Positions 33,107 to 46,000 of a stretch of 64,000 nt of DNA are shown piece after piece. The translations under genes and the position numbers were made by a program. The DNA is taken from NCBI RefSeq assembly GCF_000003815.2, contig NC_049983.1, positions 17,000,907 through 17,064,906 of the forward strand, written 5' to 3'. The stretch is from Branchiostoma floridae (taxonomy: Eukaryota > Chordata > Leptocardii > Amphioxiformes > Branchiostomatidae). A model generated the notes under the pieces. The model saw only the letters and a program-made list of their open reading frames with translations. It was not told the origin of the DNA and searched no databases. Every line of letters starts with the position of its first letter. Position 1 is the stretch's first letter.

Positions 33107-35680
33107 CTATTTGGCCAAGACGTCCCTGACCAGACCACGAAAGGCCATGTCCAACTCTGTTGCATGCTGGGAGCTGATCATGTGATACCGGATGTTGTTA
33201 TCACGGCACCACGCCCCTACGTCACTCCCCTGCACCTGTAAAAAATAAGCTTATTGACAGTCATAGTGGCCTTATGGATTGTTAAACTGTCTATTGGGTA
33301 CGTGTACGTAAAGTCTAAAAGTCAGACGCATAATTTTGCATAAATGTGTATAACTGTCACAAATTCAAATTTACTCCTCAGCTTACAAGGTTTAACCATC
33401 CAACATGGCGGACGGTACTTGCGTCATAGTCACATGGGTGTAAACATATTTTACATCTAACGAAGAGGAATTAAGCAGCAAAGCACACCTCAGAGTCGTC
33501 TGTAGACCTTCTGTTCCCGATAACCATGAAGGTCACGTCAGCACGATTCTCGACATCGCCGTCACTCGCTTTTTCATCACCATCCCCCTCATCTCGTCTC
33601 GTCACGCCCTTCTTCACGAATATTTTCACCCTTTGTCCAGCTCGTTCGGCGGCTCCCTGTAAATTGTAACAATCGGAGAATTTAGCCAATAGAATCAATT
33701 CCAGACACAGTAGTGACAGCACATGCAGAAAGAAACTTCTAGAAAAACAGTTTTAAAGGTTCTGGACGGAATTACCAATCTCAACAGTGTAAATAGTATA
33801 TGAAATGATTTTCAGTGAACCGACCTACCTCGAGGACTAGATAATTAAAGAGCTTAGTGTGGACAAAATATTTCTCGCTTACCAATTAAATCATTTTGAA
33901 TAACCACAAATGGTTGCTCACAAATAGTACAATTTAAGTGGTACGTTGACAAGTGTCGTTAAAAATTGCATCTTTAACACATTGAAAATGGGTTTAAGAG
34001 TTCTAACTTAACACTTACGACGATTTTGTCGACAAATAATCTGACCGTCCTGGAAGACTCATGGGCACCCATCTTAAGCCTGGTAATCGTCTTGCTTAAG
34101 AAAGATAAATCTTCCTTCGACTGGGCGTTTTTTATATGAATGAATACAGCTAATGCTTGACTCTGATGTTTGAAGAAGATTTCCCGCCACGCTTTGAGGC
34201 TGTTGACGGATTCCGGATGTGACGTATCGTACACGAGAACCACGGCGTCGGCCTGGCTGAAGTATCGCGAGATCATGGATCGAAATCTCGCGTCTCCGGA
34301 GGTGTCCCAGAACTGCATGAAAGTGAAAACAAGATTTGAAAGAAATATGGAAAAGCTATAAGAAAATATAAAGATTGACAAGATGAAGGAGACAAAGGAG
34401 GCAGTGTCTCTTGTGCATTATGCGTTTTCGCGCAATTATCATTTTATGCAAATTCAGATTTAACCGGTGACTTCTAGGTTTAACCACCCAACATGGCCGA
34501 CAATACTTACCTCATAGTTTTTACTGTCTCTGTTTATTTCTCCATATGATGTATTACACATTATCTCACCTGTAGTTTTACTTCTTTGTCGTCCACTGTC
34601 AAGTCTTTCGTCTTGAAGTCGATGCCCAACGTCGGCCCGGGGTCATCGTCCGATCGGTCAGCGTACTTGTTGAGGAGATAGGTCTTGCCGCTTCTGTAGA
34701 TTTAAAGGAAATACGTGTGTATTCTTATAAACAGCTCGCACATGTATGTATATGGCAAACTTTCCTCTGCCCTGGTATTCATCGTACAACAGACACCATA
34801 CACATTAAAATATTTGATATACTGAAGAAACTTTTTACTCCAAATCTAATGCATCATGTCATACGATGACAAATAAAAACAAATACGCTGTACGACACAA
34901 ACAAACCCTGGACTTACCCACTGTCCCCCAACAAAATGATTTTGATATCTTCAGGCATCTGCTGTGAAAAGAAAATAAAATAAATTGAAGTAAAAAACAC
35001 CTCCACAACGATCAGTCGATCAACGATCAATCAAACAAACAATATTTTTTTGTTGATAAAATTTGGTATGCGTGTACCTTTGAGTCTTTTGTTGATTGTA
35101 TAGTCTTTCTGACTTTCACTGCTTGTTCCTTTACACTTCCTACGATTGCCTGCTTGCCCATGTTGAATCCGTCAACAAGTTTCTGACAAGGGGCACACAG
35201 TAGTCCTCGCTCTCGCCTGGAGCCATGGCTCCCAGACAAGTCTGTCAACATTTGGTGCAGTTCTGATCTTCTCCGCTCGACAGCGCTGTTGTCCTCGGTC
35301 CGACTGCCCCTGACGTCGTTCCCGGACAAATGGTCACAAGAGAAGTACGATTCGTCCCACCTCAATTTGCTCGAAGAAAAACGATTCTTTTGGTCTTTTC
35401 TACAGGATTCTCTTTCCAGATGGATGAAGAAATAGGAGGGTAGACCCTCCACACCCCCATCTGGTAATGTAGTCGTCTGAAAGCACAGTGGGCAGGCGAA
35501 GTTGTCTTTTCCCTTTCTGACACATTTCTCAAGACACGTAACACAGAAGCGATGTTGACACGAGAGAGTCTTGTAAATGCAGAGTTTTTCGCGACAGATC
35601 CCACAAGTATCCATAATCTCGAACACAATGTCGCTCTGGGCCCTCGTAGAAGATTCAGTGTCGGCACAGGTGTCTGTCAT
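33107..35680 (-). CDS. RING / Rab-like GTPase fusion protein (copy B, B-box lost)
   Basis: Six minus-strand exons: 35680-35078, 34958-34918, 34693-34570, 34312-34019, 33656-33489 and 33235-33107, all in phase; 452 aa. The RING is canonical C3HC4 (CGIC ... SCQHRFCVTC ... CPLC). Only a remnant (SCDHLSGN) stands where copy A has its B-box. The GTPase keeps GDSGSGKT, PTLGIDF and FWDTSGDARF followed by ADAVVLVYDTSHPES. The G4 position reads VIGNRRST, and the protein ends RDVLAK without cysteines. Exons 2 and 3 are the same lengths as in copy A (41 and 124 bp); the insert is here split by an extra intron. Exon 2 starts with ATG, so a GTPase-only product from an internal promoter is possible. It lies 1.4 kb upstream of copy A in the same orientation, a tandem duplication. 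Confidence 0.8.
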
Positions 35681-35699
35681 GTTGTCCGATCTTCTTCTC

Positions 35700-37732
35700 T
35701 TGCTCTACTTTTGATCTTCAAGTTTCGGGAAAGATTCCATTCCTTTGCGTTTGTAGACATCAAATGAGAATGAAATCAGCAACATCGACACGAAAACATA
35801 CCAAGAGGAATGTAATCAGACGCAGACATGTCCAAATCGGAACTCCAAAGTAACCAGAGAGGGACAGAACCACAGCCGCCAAGAAATCAGACGGTAAAAT
35901 ACCTCAGGCTTATGGACGGAACCATTAAACAACAGGATTTTTTTTCGGAATTCTTTTTCAACGTATTTACTATCCGATACCTAGAGTAGTATTTTGATGT
36001 TGTTAGAAGTATTTATGTAAAGTAATGGAAACTGACTGAAACAAATGCTGACTGAACGAAAACGAATCATACTTAAAAGGGTGATCATCAGTAAATGTAC
36101 TGGCTCTACCTTGTATACAGTAGTTATGAAACCGTGTCCCTGACTGAAAGTTAAGACGTGTGGCATTTCTCTTTTGTCTCTTGTGGATTATGTTGTCAGG
36201 AAGATATGCAAAATGCCCACAAAACGACAAACAAGCTTGTAGATACCGCGTACCGGAATACCAGCTCTATGATAGCCTATGCCTATGCCAGAAAAGGACA
36301 CGAAACAATGCTTGGGCGGAAGAATGCGTGGCTAACTTATAAGGTGTCACGGATTTTTTTATTTGATTGATGGAACTGGGTCACCGGAAACCGGTGTGTG
36401 ACGTCAATGATGGGGCGGTTATACCGGTTGATGAACACAAATACTGACCCTCTTTCAAACTTTTGTTTTCTAAAAACCGACTTTTGACCCCTTGCCCCTG
36501 AAGATACCCCAACACATCTATGAAGCCTTAATGCGAAAAATCCATCGGGTAAATAATGCAACAGATCTAGATTTCCTTAAGTGACAAACAAAAGACGAGA
36601 GAGGACCACAAGAACAGCGTGTATATCATTTCTATGTCATCTTTTATTGTTTTCGTGAAACAAGAGAAACATGATATTGAATAGATATATAGTTTATGAT
36701 ATAATAGTAGACCCTGTTAAATATGTAGAATGAAATCGTTCGAAAACGATTCATGTCCTCATGCACATGCTGGCCGATACGATCAACTTACTGGCTTTAG
36801 ACAGTCAAACTACAGACTTAGCTTCAAAATATACATGAATAAATTGTATTTTCAAGGAGATTGAATTTCCTAAAGAAAGAATTTCACAGAAATTTTTACT
36901 CGTGTCAGCTCTCTTTGATATATTATATTTAATGCTATATTTACTTTATTTTATGAGTTATACAACTGTGGAACGCACTTCCACCCAATACACGTGGACC
37001 TATTATCTGTGTAGAGCTAAACCGGTAGTACTAAAAGAGGTGGTACTTAAGACGAAATTTATAGCTCAACAGGTAGCATTATGAAAATACCTTGTATCAT
37101 CCTTTGTGTAATTGTATACATGTATGTATCATTGTACCTGACTTGTCATCTAATGTGTATGTATTTCTTATCCAAGGCCAACCCTGTTAGCCATGGCTCT
37201 TTATACCTTGGCTGACTGTAGTATATCAGCTCGTGAATAAATACATGAGAGTTTAGACATTTGTACGTTCACAATTTCTACGTACACAGACGGTAACACA
37301 GTGTCTATCTCAGATAGACGTGCAGTTTATATATCTACATGTCAGATCGCATTCACCGAGCGGACGTTGTGCGATGATCATAAATCAGTAGAATTCTTAT
37401 TAGGACAGTCCTTCGTGTCGTACAAAATCCATCTTTCTGGTGACGAAAAGGATCCTTCAGTAAGCGGTTGGCTCTGCCACAGCCTACTCGTAGTCACTAA
37501 CAGACTCCCGCCTGACCGAATAGAAAAGGGGGACTTTGGCCAAATTATGAATAAAGCCAACGAGGAGTTGATTGGCTTAGGAGTGAAATGACCGGTCGGC
37601 GGAATTCTTATCTTTTGCCATCCAGCTAACACGTCTGCTTGGAGGCTATCAAAATCGTACGTCGGCCCATGATGATGTGGTTGTGTCATATTCACTCATG
37701 CAAAATTTCTAAAACGGTTCACTGTTGTGTCC
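35700..37732. other. Intergenic region, RING-Rab B to IMPA
   Basis: No recognised gene. An open frame at 37301-37591 has no similarity I can name and is probably chance or repeat-derived. Confidence 0.4.
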
Positions 37733-40700
37733 TCAGTCTTTGGCAGATCGAAGGTAAACAGGTTCCTCGGTGTCTGGCTTCTTGTGGTCATGCCTCAGCC
37801 CGGAGGCGACCGTCTGCGCAAGCTCCATACTGGAGGCCGCCAGCATGCACCGTCCCATCAGGTTGAACGGTCCGCCTGTAGAAGCAACATGAAGTTCTTT
37901 ACATAATATTGCTTGTGACACACTCCCCAGCTTGGCACTTAGGAAAATTAGCAATCCGAAAACCAGAAGTAATTTTTAGTACAAAACTGGAGAAGTGTAC
38001 TGATGATTTGAGAGTAAATTTCTGTTACTGTAAATCGCTACATTTACCATGTTAAAGTACTGTATGTCTATATCTCTCCCATCGTTTGGCGTATACGGCC
38101 CATCTCCGTTTCTATAGCCCTTGGGCCACACCGTTGTGCAAGCATTACAAGAAGGGGCTGTAGTGGCCTGTGTTCAAGTTCCACACTCTTTTTCATAAGT
38201 ACGAAGTGTTGACTTAAGCAAGAAAAAGCATACTGTATCATTACTCTTGGTTTGAAGCCGCAACCTTGCTATGAACTGATGGGTAAGGTTAACGTTATTG
38301 ATGCGGACGTCAGAAACTGCAGAGCTTACATGTCTTTATTGTTACTCCCAGGACTCCAACACATGGAATGCCAGCATGGCACTTTCTCAGAATGAGGCTG
38401 TCCCCTGACTATTACACTTCCCCGTTGGGGGGTGGGGTTCTAATACTTGATCATTGTCCGAGTTGTATATTGGTGGATTCATAACAAACCTCTTCAACTT
38501 GAAGACAACAGACAGCTTGGCTCACCTGCCGTATCTAAGACCACTCCCCCGGCCTCCCTGATGATGAGCGCCCCGGACGCCATGTCCCAACAGTGGATGC
38601 CGAACTCGAAGTAGACCTCGGCCGCGCCCTCGGCGATCTGGCACATGTTCAGCGCTGCCGTCCCGAGGTTCCTGATCCCTCGGCCCTGCTCCAGCAGGGA
38701 CCTCAGGTTGTGGAACGTGTTTTCCATCTTTTGTGGCGTCAGCAAACTCTTGGCAGTCGTGACGATGAGGGATTCTTTTATATCCGTCGCCCCGCTGACG
38801 GAGATGCGTTTTCCGTCCCGAAACGCCCCCGTGCCTCGCGCAGCTGAGTACATGACGTCCAGAATGGCGTTGTACGTCACCGCAACCTCTATCTCCCTGT
38901 TCACGGAGAGGGCGATGGCCACGGCCACGAACGGGAAGCTGTGCACGAAGTTGTTGGTGCCGTCGATGGGGTCGATGATCCACGTGGGGTCGTCGGTCAG
39001 CTCGACCGGGACGCCCGCCGCTGTCGTCTCCTCGCCGATGAACCTGTGATACAACAACGTTGCAACTGTGACTGAATGTGGTGTGTTCGGTAATCTGTTA
39101 GATACACAGAGCGTTTTAACTGTGAAAATGCAGTATGTTCTCAGTAACTTGTGAGATACAACAACGTTTCAACAATGAAAATGTAGTATGTTCGGTAATC
39201 TAGATCTGTTCGTTAGATAAACAACGTTTTAACTGTGAAAATGTAGTATTTTATGTAAACTAATGTGGTGTGTTCTATAACCTGTGAGATACAAAAACGC
39301 TTCAACCGTGAAATTGATGAAGTTTATTTTGTGGCCACAAATGGTTTCATGAAAGTCATTATACATGTACTTGTATCTTTATGGCAACTAACTTTAGGAT
39401 TTCATTTAGCGATTTCTTCATCTGCCATGCCATTTGTACATGTACCCGGGTATAATACACTCATCGACAACCCCAAGTTTCTTATCTAACTGATTTTTTT
39501 AGTCTAAACTATCATCTATTCGCATTGCAATATCATTCTGTGATGTTACTGTAGGAAACTGTAATTAAATGTGATCCATGATGTAAAAGTATGAGTGGAA
39601 ACGCAACAAAACAAACACGTTTGTACAAAATTTCGGCATAAATGAAGTTCGTTTCAACTACGTAAACTTCTGGTCGCTGGATTTAGTGAAAGGGAGTTTA
39701 ATTCTTAAACCGCGCCTTAAGGCAAAACCTGTCCAGTTCTGTAGGTATCACGTGAACAGTGCGTGTTGTCAGACAGGTTTGGCATGACTACTGCGTGACA
39801 TCCGTATGGACATGTCGTTTGTTGTTAAGCCATGACAACAGTCGTGTAACCAAGGGGCATGCTTTAAAGTCTTTCGGTGGCTACTCATGTGAGTCAAAAT
39901 ACTATAAACGTAGATATCCTTTCAAACACCTTACTGACATTATTGTAACTTCAATTTTAGACTTGAAAATAACTGAAAAAATGTTATATCGAGTTCCAAC
40001 ATATGAGTGAGGATCGACAAATCTGAGGTCAGGTCATGTCATAGCAAGCTACGGAAATTTCCAGTTGTTAATTTCCCAAATACTGAAAGGTCGATTTCCA
40101 AGAATCTACTTTTTCATGTTTGTAAGTCTATTAATGCAAAAGCTCTAATAGTCTATCCCCGTTCGCAGACTAGATAACGTTAGATATTTCAGACACTCAT
40201 CATAACTAGTGATCACATTTGAATGACGACAATTGGTACATGGTAATTGTGGTTACTTTGGGGGGATCTTCTTTTTCTTGCCTGAGTTTTTTTATGGACG
40301 CCCGCTGTCTACTCCTAGAGTTGTTTTCTTCAAGACACTGGAGTATACCTAGTGGTCACTACATACATGTTCCTCTCTAGCTGCAACATCGTCATTATAA
40401 ATCTGGCTACTATTATATATAATATTTGAATACAAGTTAACATGTAGCGTTAACGTTACTTGTTGAAAATCAGTCCTTACCTGTGTGTAGGGAACTTTCT
40501 TCTGAAGAAAGAGAACACCACCTTCTCGACGTTTTGGTCCGTCTCTGTCACCAGGTCTGCGGGGGAAGACTTCATCGTGACCGTCTTCTCCCTGTAGAAG
40601 GCGGACCGCACCTCTTTCCCGGCCATGCGGGCTGCCTCCTTAGCGGCCCCGAGCCATACCCGCCTCTGTTCGTCGGTAACCTGTACCCTCTCCGATTGCT

Positions 40701-41901
40701 GTTTGGTAACAGTCGTGTCGTCTACGTTGTTGTTGACGTTTGAGGGAGATGACACCATCTCCGGCAACTGATCAATGACAGGGGATCCCTAAAAAATGAA
40801 ACAAAGTTAACGTTTATATTGTATATTGTATACCGCCCCATAGCGCACCAGGCTTGTTTGAAGAGTACAAGCTACATTTATCCAGATAGCATTTTTTATT
40901 TGATCGACCCACTTACACTGGAATGGACCCCTATTATTTTCAAAAGATGTTGTATGTTTTTAAACCGTAAAATAAGCCATTCGGTTACTCCATGCCAAGT
41001 GAGTAAGGCTATATATATTAAATAAACCGTATATGCACAAACGTTTACTTTAGATTATACGAAGTTGTGATCATTATAGCCAATATACCCTATAACAGTG
41101 TCAATAATTATCATAAAAAGCAACAGAATTGTCTTTCTACAAAAAAGTACATACATGTAGAAAGTTTGAGGACTCAAGTCGAGCAGACACAGAATATTAA
41201 ATGTAGAGCAGTATACGTCAGAGAACCGCCCTCTACTGAATTATTCGGGAAAATATTGCTGTTTTCGTTTCTTTAGCTTGATATTGCGGTTTTGGTGTGG
41301 CTGTACTTTTCTATCAAATTTTGTTTATGTTCTGAATGGGTGGTATCCTCTAGACTAATGCCTTTCCACTCTACTTGCTCATGAGACCACACCCATGACC
41401 GAGTATTAACTCACATCAGGACAAGAAGGATTTGAAGCTAACTAGTTGAGGTTTGAAATACTGTCTGGATGTCAAAGAATAAAGAAAGCCTCAAGAAGAC
41501 ATACACACGGATATTATATCATAAGTTTTACGGGATCTGTGATTATTAAACCAGTATAAATCACTTCATCGAATACAACATAATTTGCAGTAATGGTAAA
41601 TTGCCAATGTCAATCTCTCGGGTCAGCAAATTGTCTGTCGCAAGCACGGTGGGTTTTCTCAACAAAAATACAAAGAATTTGTAGACAAATTAATTTTCCG
41701 ACTCGAAATAAAAATTTTCGACTCGAAAAATACCCTCCTTGTGCTACTGTTTCTACAACTTAACAGCCACAATAGCGAAACAAGAAGACAAGAAAGTAGA
41801 AAAATGTGTAACGCTAAAAAAAATTATCTCACCTGGATACTGAATTTGCCCATGGTACTGTACTGAGACGAGCTAGAACTGAGCAGCTCGCAAGTTGCCA
41901 T
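37733..41901 (-). CDS. Inositol monophosphatase family protein
   Basis: Four minus-strand exons: 41901-41833, 40788-40481, 39043-38526 and 37875-37733, all in phase; 345 aa. The family hydrolyses inositol phosphates (Mg-dependent, Li-sensitive) in the cytosol to recycle inositol. Family motifs are present: SSPADLVTETDQ, FIGEE (metal-binding Glu), WIIDPIDGTNNFVHSFP (metal and substrate loop) and WDMASGALIIREAGG (second family signature). The protein is longer than the usual 277 aa because of an N-terminal extension of about 65 residues rich in Ser, Thr, Val and Gln that is not needed for catalysis. The ATG lies in a good context (caccATGG-like, gacaacATGG). It is head to head with the MFSD3-like gene. 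IMPA1 versus IMPA2 cannot be decided here. Confidence 0.9.
38085..38245 (+). repeat. SINE-like dispersed repeat, copy 2
   Basis: ggcccatctccgtttctata followed by gcccttgggccacacc, with gtgttcaagttccacact further on, matches the copies near 14297 and 60220. The ttcaagttcc part is B-box-like. Confidence 0.55.
39050..39312 (+). repeat. Minisatellite abutting an IMPA splice acceptor
   Basis: Four to five imperfect units of about 60-65 bp sharing gatacaacaacgtttcaact, gtgaaaatgtagtatgtt and cggtaatct. It begins at the exon 3 acceptor, and one unit near 39281 repeats the acceptor-like aacctgtga(ga)taca. Confidence 0.7.
39313..40480. other. IMPA intron 2, remainder
   Basis: AT-rich sequence. No further exon or repeat is recognised. 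Confidence 0.4.
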
Positions 41902-43069
41902 GTTGTCACCGGGTCGCCTGTTCTACGTGTCAGCTCAGCCTCTCCGCAACAACGATTTTTTGTCCGTCAACAAATAAACAGATGTCACCACGATCGTTAC
42001 TATTGCGAGCACGATATCCGTGGGGAGGGGGGCACAGCGACGGGAAGACTTCAAAGATATAATTCCAAATGCCAAAAGTTGTCTGGGACAGAAAGTTGTC
42101 GATTAGCAAAGTCACATAGCTGATTAGCATAAAACGAATAATTGTTAAAGGTCACACCAAATTTGGCAACGGTCCATCAGTAGCAGATGATTAGCCGCTG
42201 AACATCTTCTTTTGTGCGTCACCGTGACAGGTAAACCCATCCAAACATTTACCTGTACACGTCACGCCCATTCTGTGGGCGATACTATGATTTATAATTT
42301 CTTTTGTTTAATTTAATAAGTAGGAAGAGTAATTCATTCAATTTTCTTTCAACACGAACAACATAACAACCCTTTCGTATACATGGCGTCGAGATTGACG
42401 TTCTTTGTATTAATGAAAAATAAGCATAAACCTGCAAACGAACGAACAAACCGGGGGATTTAAATACCCTAATCCAAATGGTATGTCCCAAATGCACACC
42501 TGGTCACAAAGCATTGTGGGTGAAATCCAACATGGCGGCGTGCAGACGACACTAGCCGGTGTCTTGCCGGTTTGTTGTTTTTTCGCATTTTGTAGTGGTT
42601 TAGAATGAACACTGAGGCTGTTCCAAAGCACAAACAAGCAGCCAGAAAGATATAGACGGTTTGGGTAATGTTTCTTCCTGAGAACGTTGTAAAATCATGA
42701 GTTTACTTCATGGCATATGTGTCGATACCCTACAAAAGTGAAAGTTAAAGGGTAACATATGGTTGTTCAGGAATCGGTTTGCCGAAAATAATTTTCGTCT
42801 GCGTACACTGTTTGATTTTGAATGTCCTCTCCTGTATTGTTTTAAGGATTTTGACAACTTTTTGTCGTTTTTATATGGGGGGCTTATATCATCATCACCA
42901 TGCAGCTTACTAAAAGGCTGTTTATATAGCAGAACAAATTTGGTACTAAAAACTTCATCAGTTGTTGTAATCACGTAACTGCTGTTTACATTGAAACACT
43001 TGTGAAGGTGAAGGTTGCAATAAGTTTTCTTACTGGTACTTCCCTTTTCTTTTAACTAGATCTCAATTG
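41902..43069. promoter_or_regulatory. Shared upstream region of the divergent IMPA and MFSD3-like genes
   Basis: The two coding starts are 1.17 kb apart and diverge. A YY1-type element (ccaacatggcggcg, about 42528-42541) probably marks the start of MFSD3 transcription. A good acceptor (cttttcttttaactag, ending 43060) just before the MFSD3 ATG suggests a non-coding first exon. Confidence 0.45.
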
Positions 43070-46000
43070 ATGAGCAATGGCGCTGACAAGAAGGTAGCAG
43101 AGGACAAAACCAACATGGGGAACCTCCACTCCTACCTTCATTCATTCACTCATTCCAATATCCCCATTCTCACCACACTCTACTTCGTACAAGGCCTTCC
43201 ATATGGCATCCAGGCCCGCTTTCTACCGATCTACCTACGCGCGAAGAACGTCTCCCTCACCAACCTCGGTTTCATCAAGCTTCTCCTGTTGCCATGGCTA
43301 CTGAAGATCGTTTGGGCGCCACTCCTCGATCGGTACAGCAGCAAACAAACATGGTTGCTCATCAGCATGGCGGGACTGATGCTTGCGAGTCTCGCCGGAG
43401 CTGCGATCGACGAGGAACACTTCCTGAGTCTGTGCGTTGTCGTGTTCTTCATGAACTTTTTCGCCTCCACGCAAGACATCGCGGTGGACGGAATTGCGGT
43501 GGCGATACTGAGTGCAGACGAGCTTGGGAAGGGGAACACAGCACAGGTCGTCGGTTACAAGCTCGGGTCGATCGTTGGTGGGGGTGGACTGGTGTGGCTG
43601 AGTGACTACGTAGCCTGGCATCACTTGTTTCTTTTCTTAAGTGTCACCTACCTTAGCACGATAGTGTTGGTGTGCCAACTATCACAACTTCAGAATACTT
43701 ACCTCAGGAACTATCAGTCTAAGTCTAACAGGGACTGTAAAGATATTGAGACGAAAACAGGAAACAAATGTGAATCAAACATGAATGGATACATCCCTAC
43801 AAGTCACACAAAGGACCTGAAAGAAATGTGCAACAAGGAAACAGAAGGAGCTGATTATCACAGACCTGTTGACAGTACAGATGGAGAGAAGAAAAGAACA
43901 GGAAGAGAAGATGACTGGTGGATGTTGCAGGTGTTGAGGAGCCCTGGGACAGGATGGATGATTGTGTACTGTTTGCTGTACAAGTTAGGTACGTGTCATA
44001 CTGTTACATTGTTTTAATATTAAAGTATCTCTGACTATTAAAAGTAAAATACTTTATGATAGAGTGTGCAATGTATTACAATACAAATATCAGTTAACTT
44101 TGGTAAATGAATTGATTGAACAAATGAATAAATGAATAAAAGAATCGACACTTAAATTGCTTGAATTTCCACACAATCTTATTTATTGAAAGGCAAACTT
44201 GAATGCAATTTGAAATTGAAAGAAGGAATGAACGATTACTGTCTATAAAGGAGAAATGATAAGCATCTCCAAGATTCTTTAAGACCATGTTTTTTTCTCC
44301 ACAGGTGAACAAGGTGCCAACGGGATGTTCCCCCTGTACCTGGTGGACCAAGGTATTCCCAAGGGAGCGGTGGGGATGTGGACAGGGGTGGTGGGACAGG
44401 GACTGTCCATTGTTGGGTCACTCCTGGGGGGATGGCTGCTCACTGGACACTCCAACAGGTATGAAAGGACTAAGGCTATTGGCTCGTCCAGAAAGAAGTG
44501 TTCATCATTTCCTAACGTTATTTGTTGATCTGGGTACCATCCAATTCGTACCGGCCATTAGCAATTGGACGGCACCCAGGCTAGTTGTTTGTAGCCTGAA
44601 TACCATCCTCCATAGTGACCGCTGGCTCAATACTTTCACTTGCTAACCAACGTGGTTGTTTGTAGTCGACCGGTTTTGCAAGAATTAGACATATATTTGT
44701 ATATTTATGTATGACTCTAGAAATACATAGCCTGGTATTCACATTTTTCTTGGCCTGATTTGCTTCTCTGATTGCTTCCATGCTGAGTACTGTAGTCCGG
44801 CTCCCATTGATTAATTATGGGCACACAAAATATAGGCAAACTGTGGCTCTGAGTTACTTTACAGAAAAAGGACTGTGATAACTTGAAAATGTATTTTATG
44901 ACAGTGTATTTCTTTGTTGATTAGGTTTTGAAAATGAAGAATCTTTTTATGTTTCAGAACGCCCCTTGACCTTCTTCACTTGACCTTCACGTTACGCCTG
45001 TTACCCATAATCCTGCAGATGGTGGTTATCTGGGAGGGGAACACGGGGGAGTTGTTGTATTCATATGGTATGTTGAAAATAGTCAGTTTTGAAATGCTCT
45101 TCATGTCAAACTTCTCCCCAGAACTCAAAATGTTTCAGTAAGCCCAAAGTCAATTTTTCTTTCCTGGATAACAATGATGTTGTAAATCTTTGTTGTCTTC
45201 TTGGTACAAAACTTTAACAGTCTGAGAAAATTTAACTTGTTCTCAGAACAAAATGTTCAGGATGTCTGCATGTGTGAGAAAAAAAAAGGCAGCGATTTAT
45301 TTGTTATTAGTAATGATAAGTTCACGTTTCAGTCGTCACTGTCAAAATCGTGAACATAAATATTATTATTAAACTTATTTAAAGCATATTGAAATAATCA
45401 GGAATCACAGTATATTAAACGTAACTGGTACAAAATTGATGACCTGTCACATTCCAGCGAGGGTGAGAATGATAGTTGAGTGACACCTGCATGACAAATG
45501 GATTAACCTTCACAGGTGTAGGCTTCTTGGAATCCAGCACATAGGCAGTGGTTTACAGGTGGTCAGCCAAGCATACAGGAATAATTATCATGGCCTCGGG
45601 TTACTGGACTTTTGTGTAGAAAAGTCTAGTGACACCTACTAGAAAAAAAAAGCATGATTTTGAAAACACACTCACTCTCTCACTATCGATCCGGTTTAGC
45701 GTCCATTGAAAAAGTACCTACTGAAAAATTCAAGTAGTGAAAAATGCATCAAGAAAGAAGTTTACATGATATCATGTGTCTGTTGCTTTCAGGCTCCTTA
45801 TTCATTAGTATCATAATGGTAGTAATTTGTAACAGGACTATGCAGATTTAATGTAGATCACAATTCTTGTATGCTACATATGGTGTGGAGCCTGAATTTA
45901 GCATAAAACGACTTAGCCTGACAAATTTAATGTAATACGTTGTAGTCACTGCCTTTCTTTCTAATTAAAGTGTAGTACTCCTCCAATGTAGACCAAGGAG

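Noticed and set aside
33395-33412. ccaacatggcggac as a promoter of RING-Rab B
   Set aside because: It sits in an intron near the 3' end and recurs as part of a dispersed repeat (34485, and 2760 inverted). It is kept only as a weak hypothesis in the findings.
37301-37591. Possible 96-aa gene
   Set aside because: No recognisable domain, no splice context, and an equally long antisense frame. It is probably chance or repeat-derived.
38593-39049. Plus-strand open frames over the IMPA catalytic exon
   Set aside because: They are antisense to the conserved DPIDGT and WDMASG motifs.
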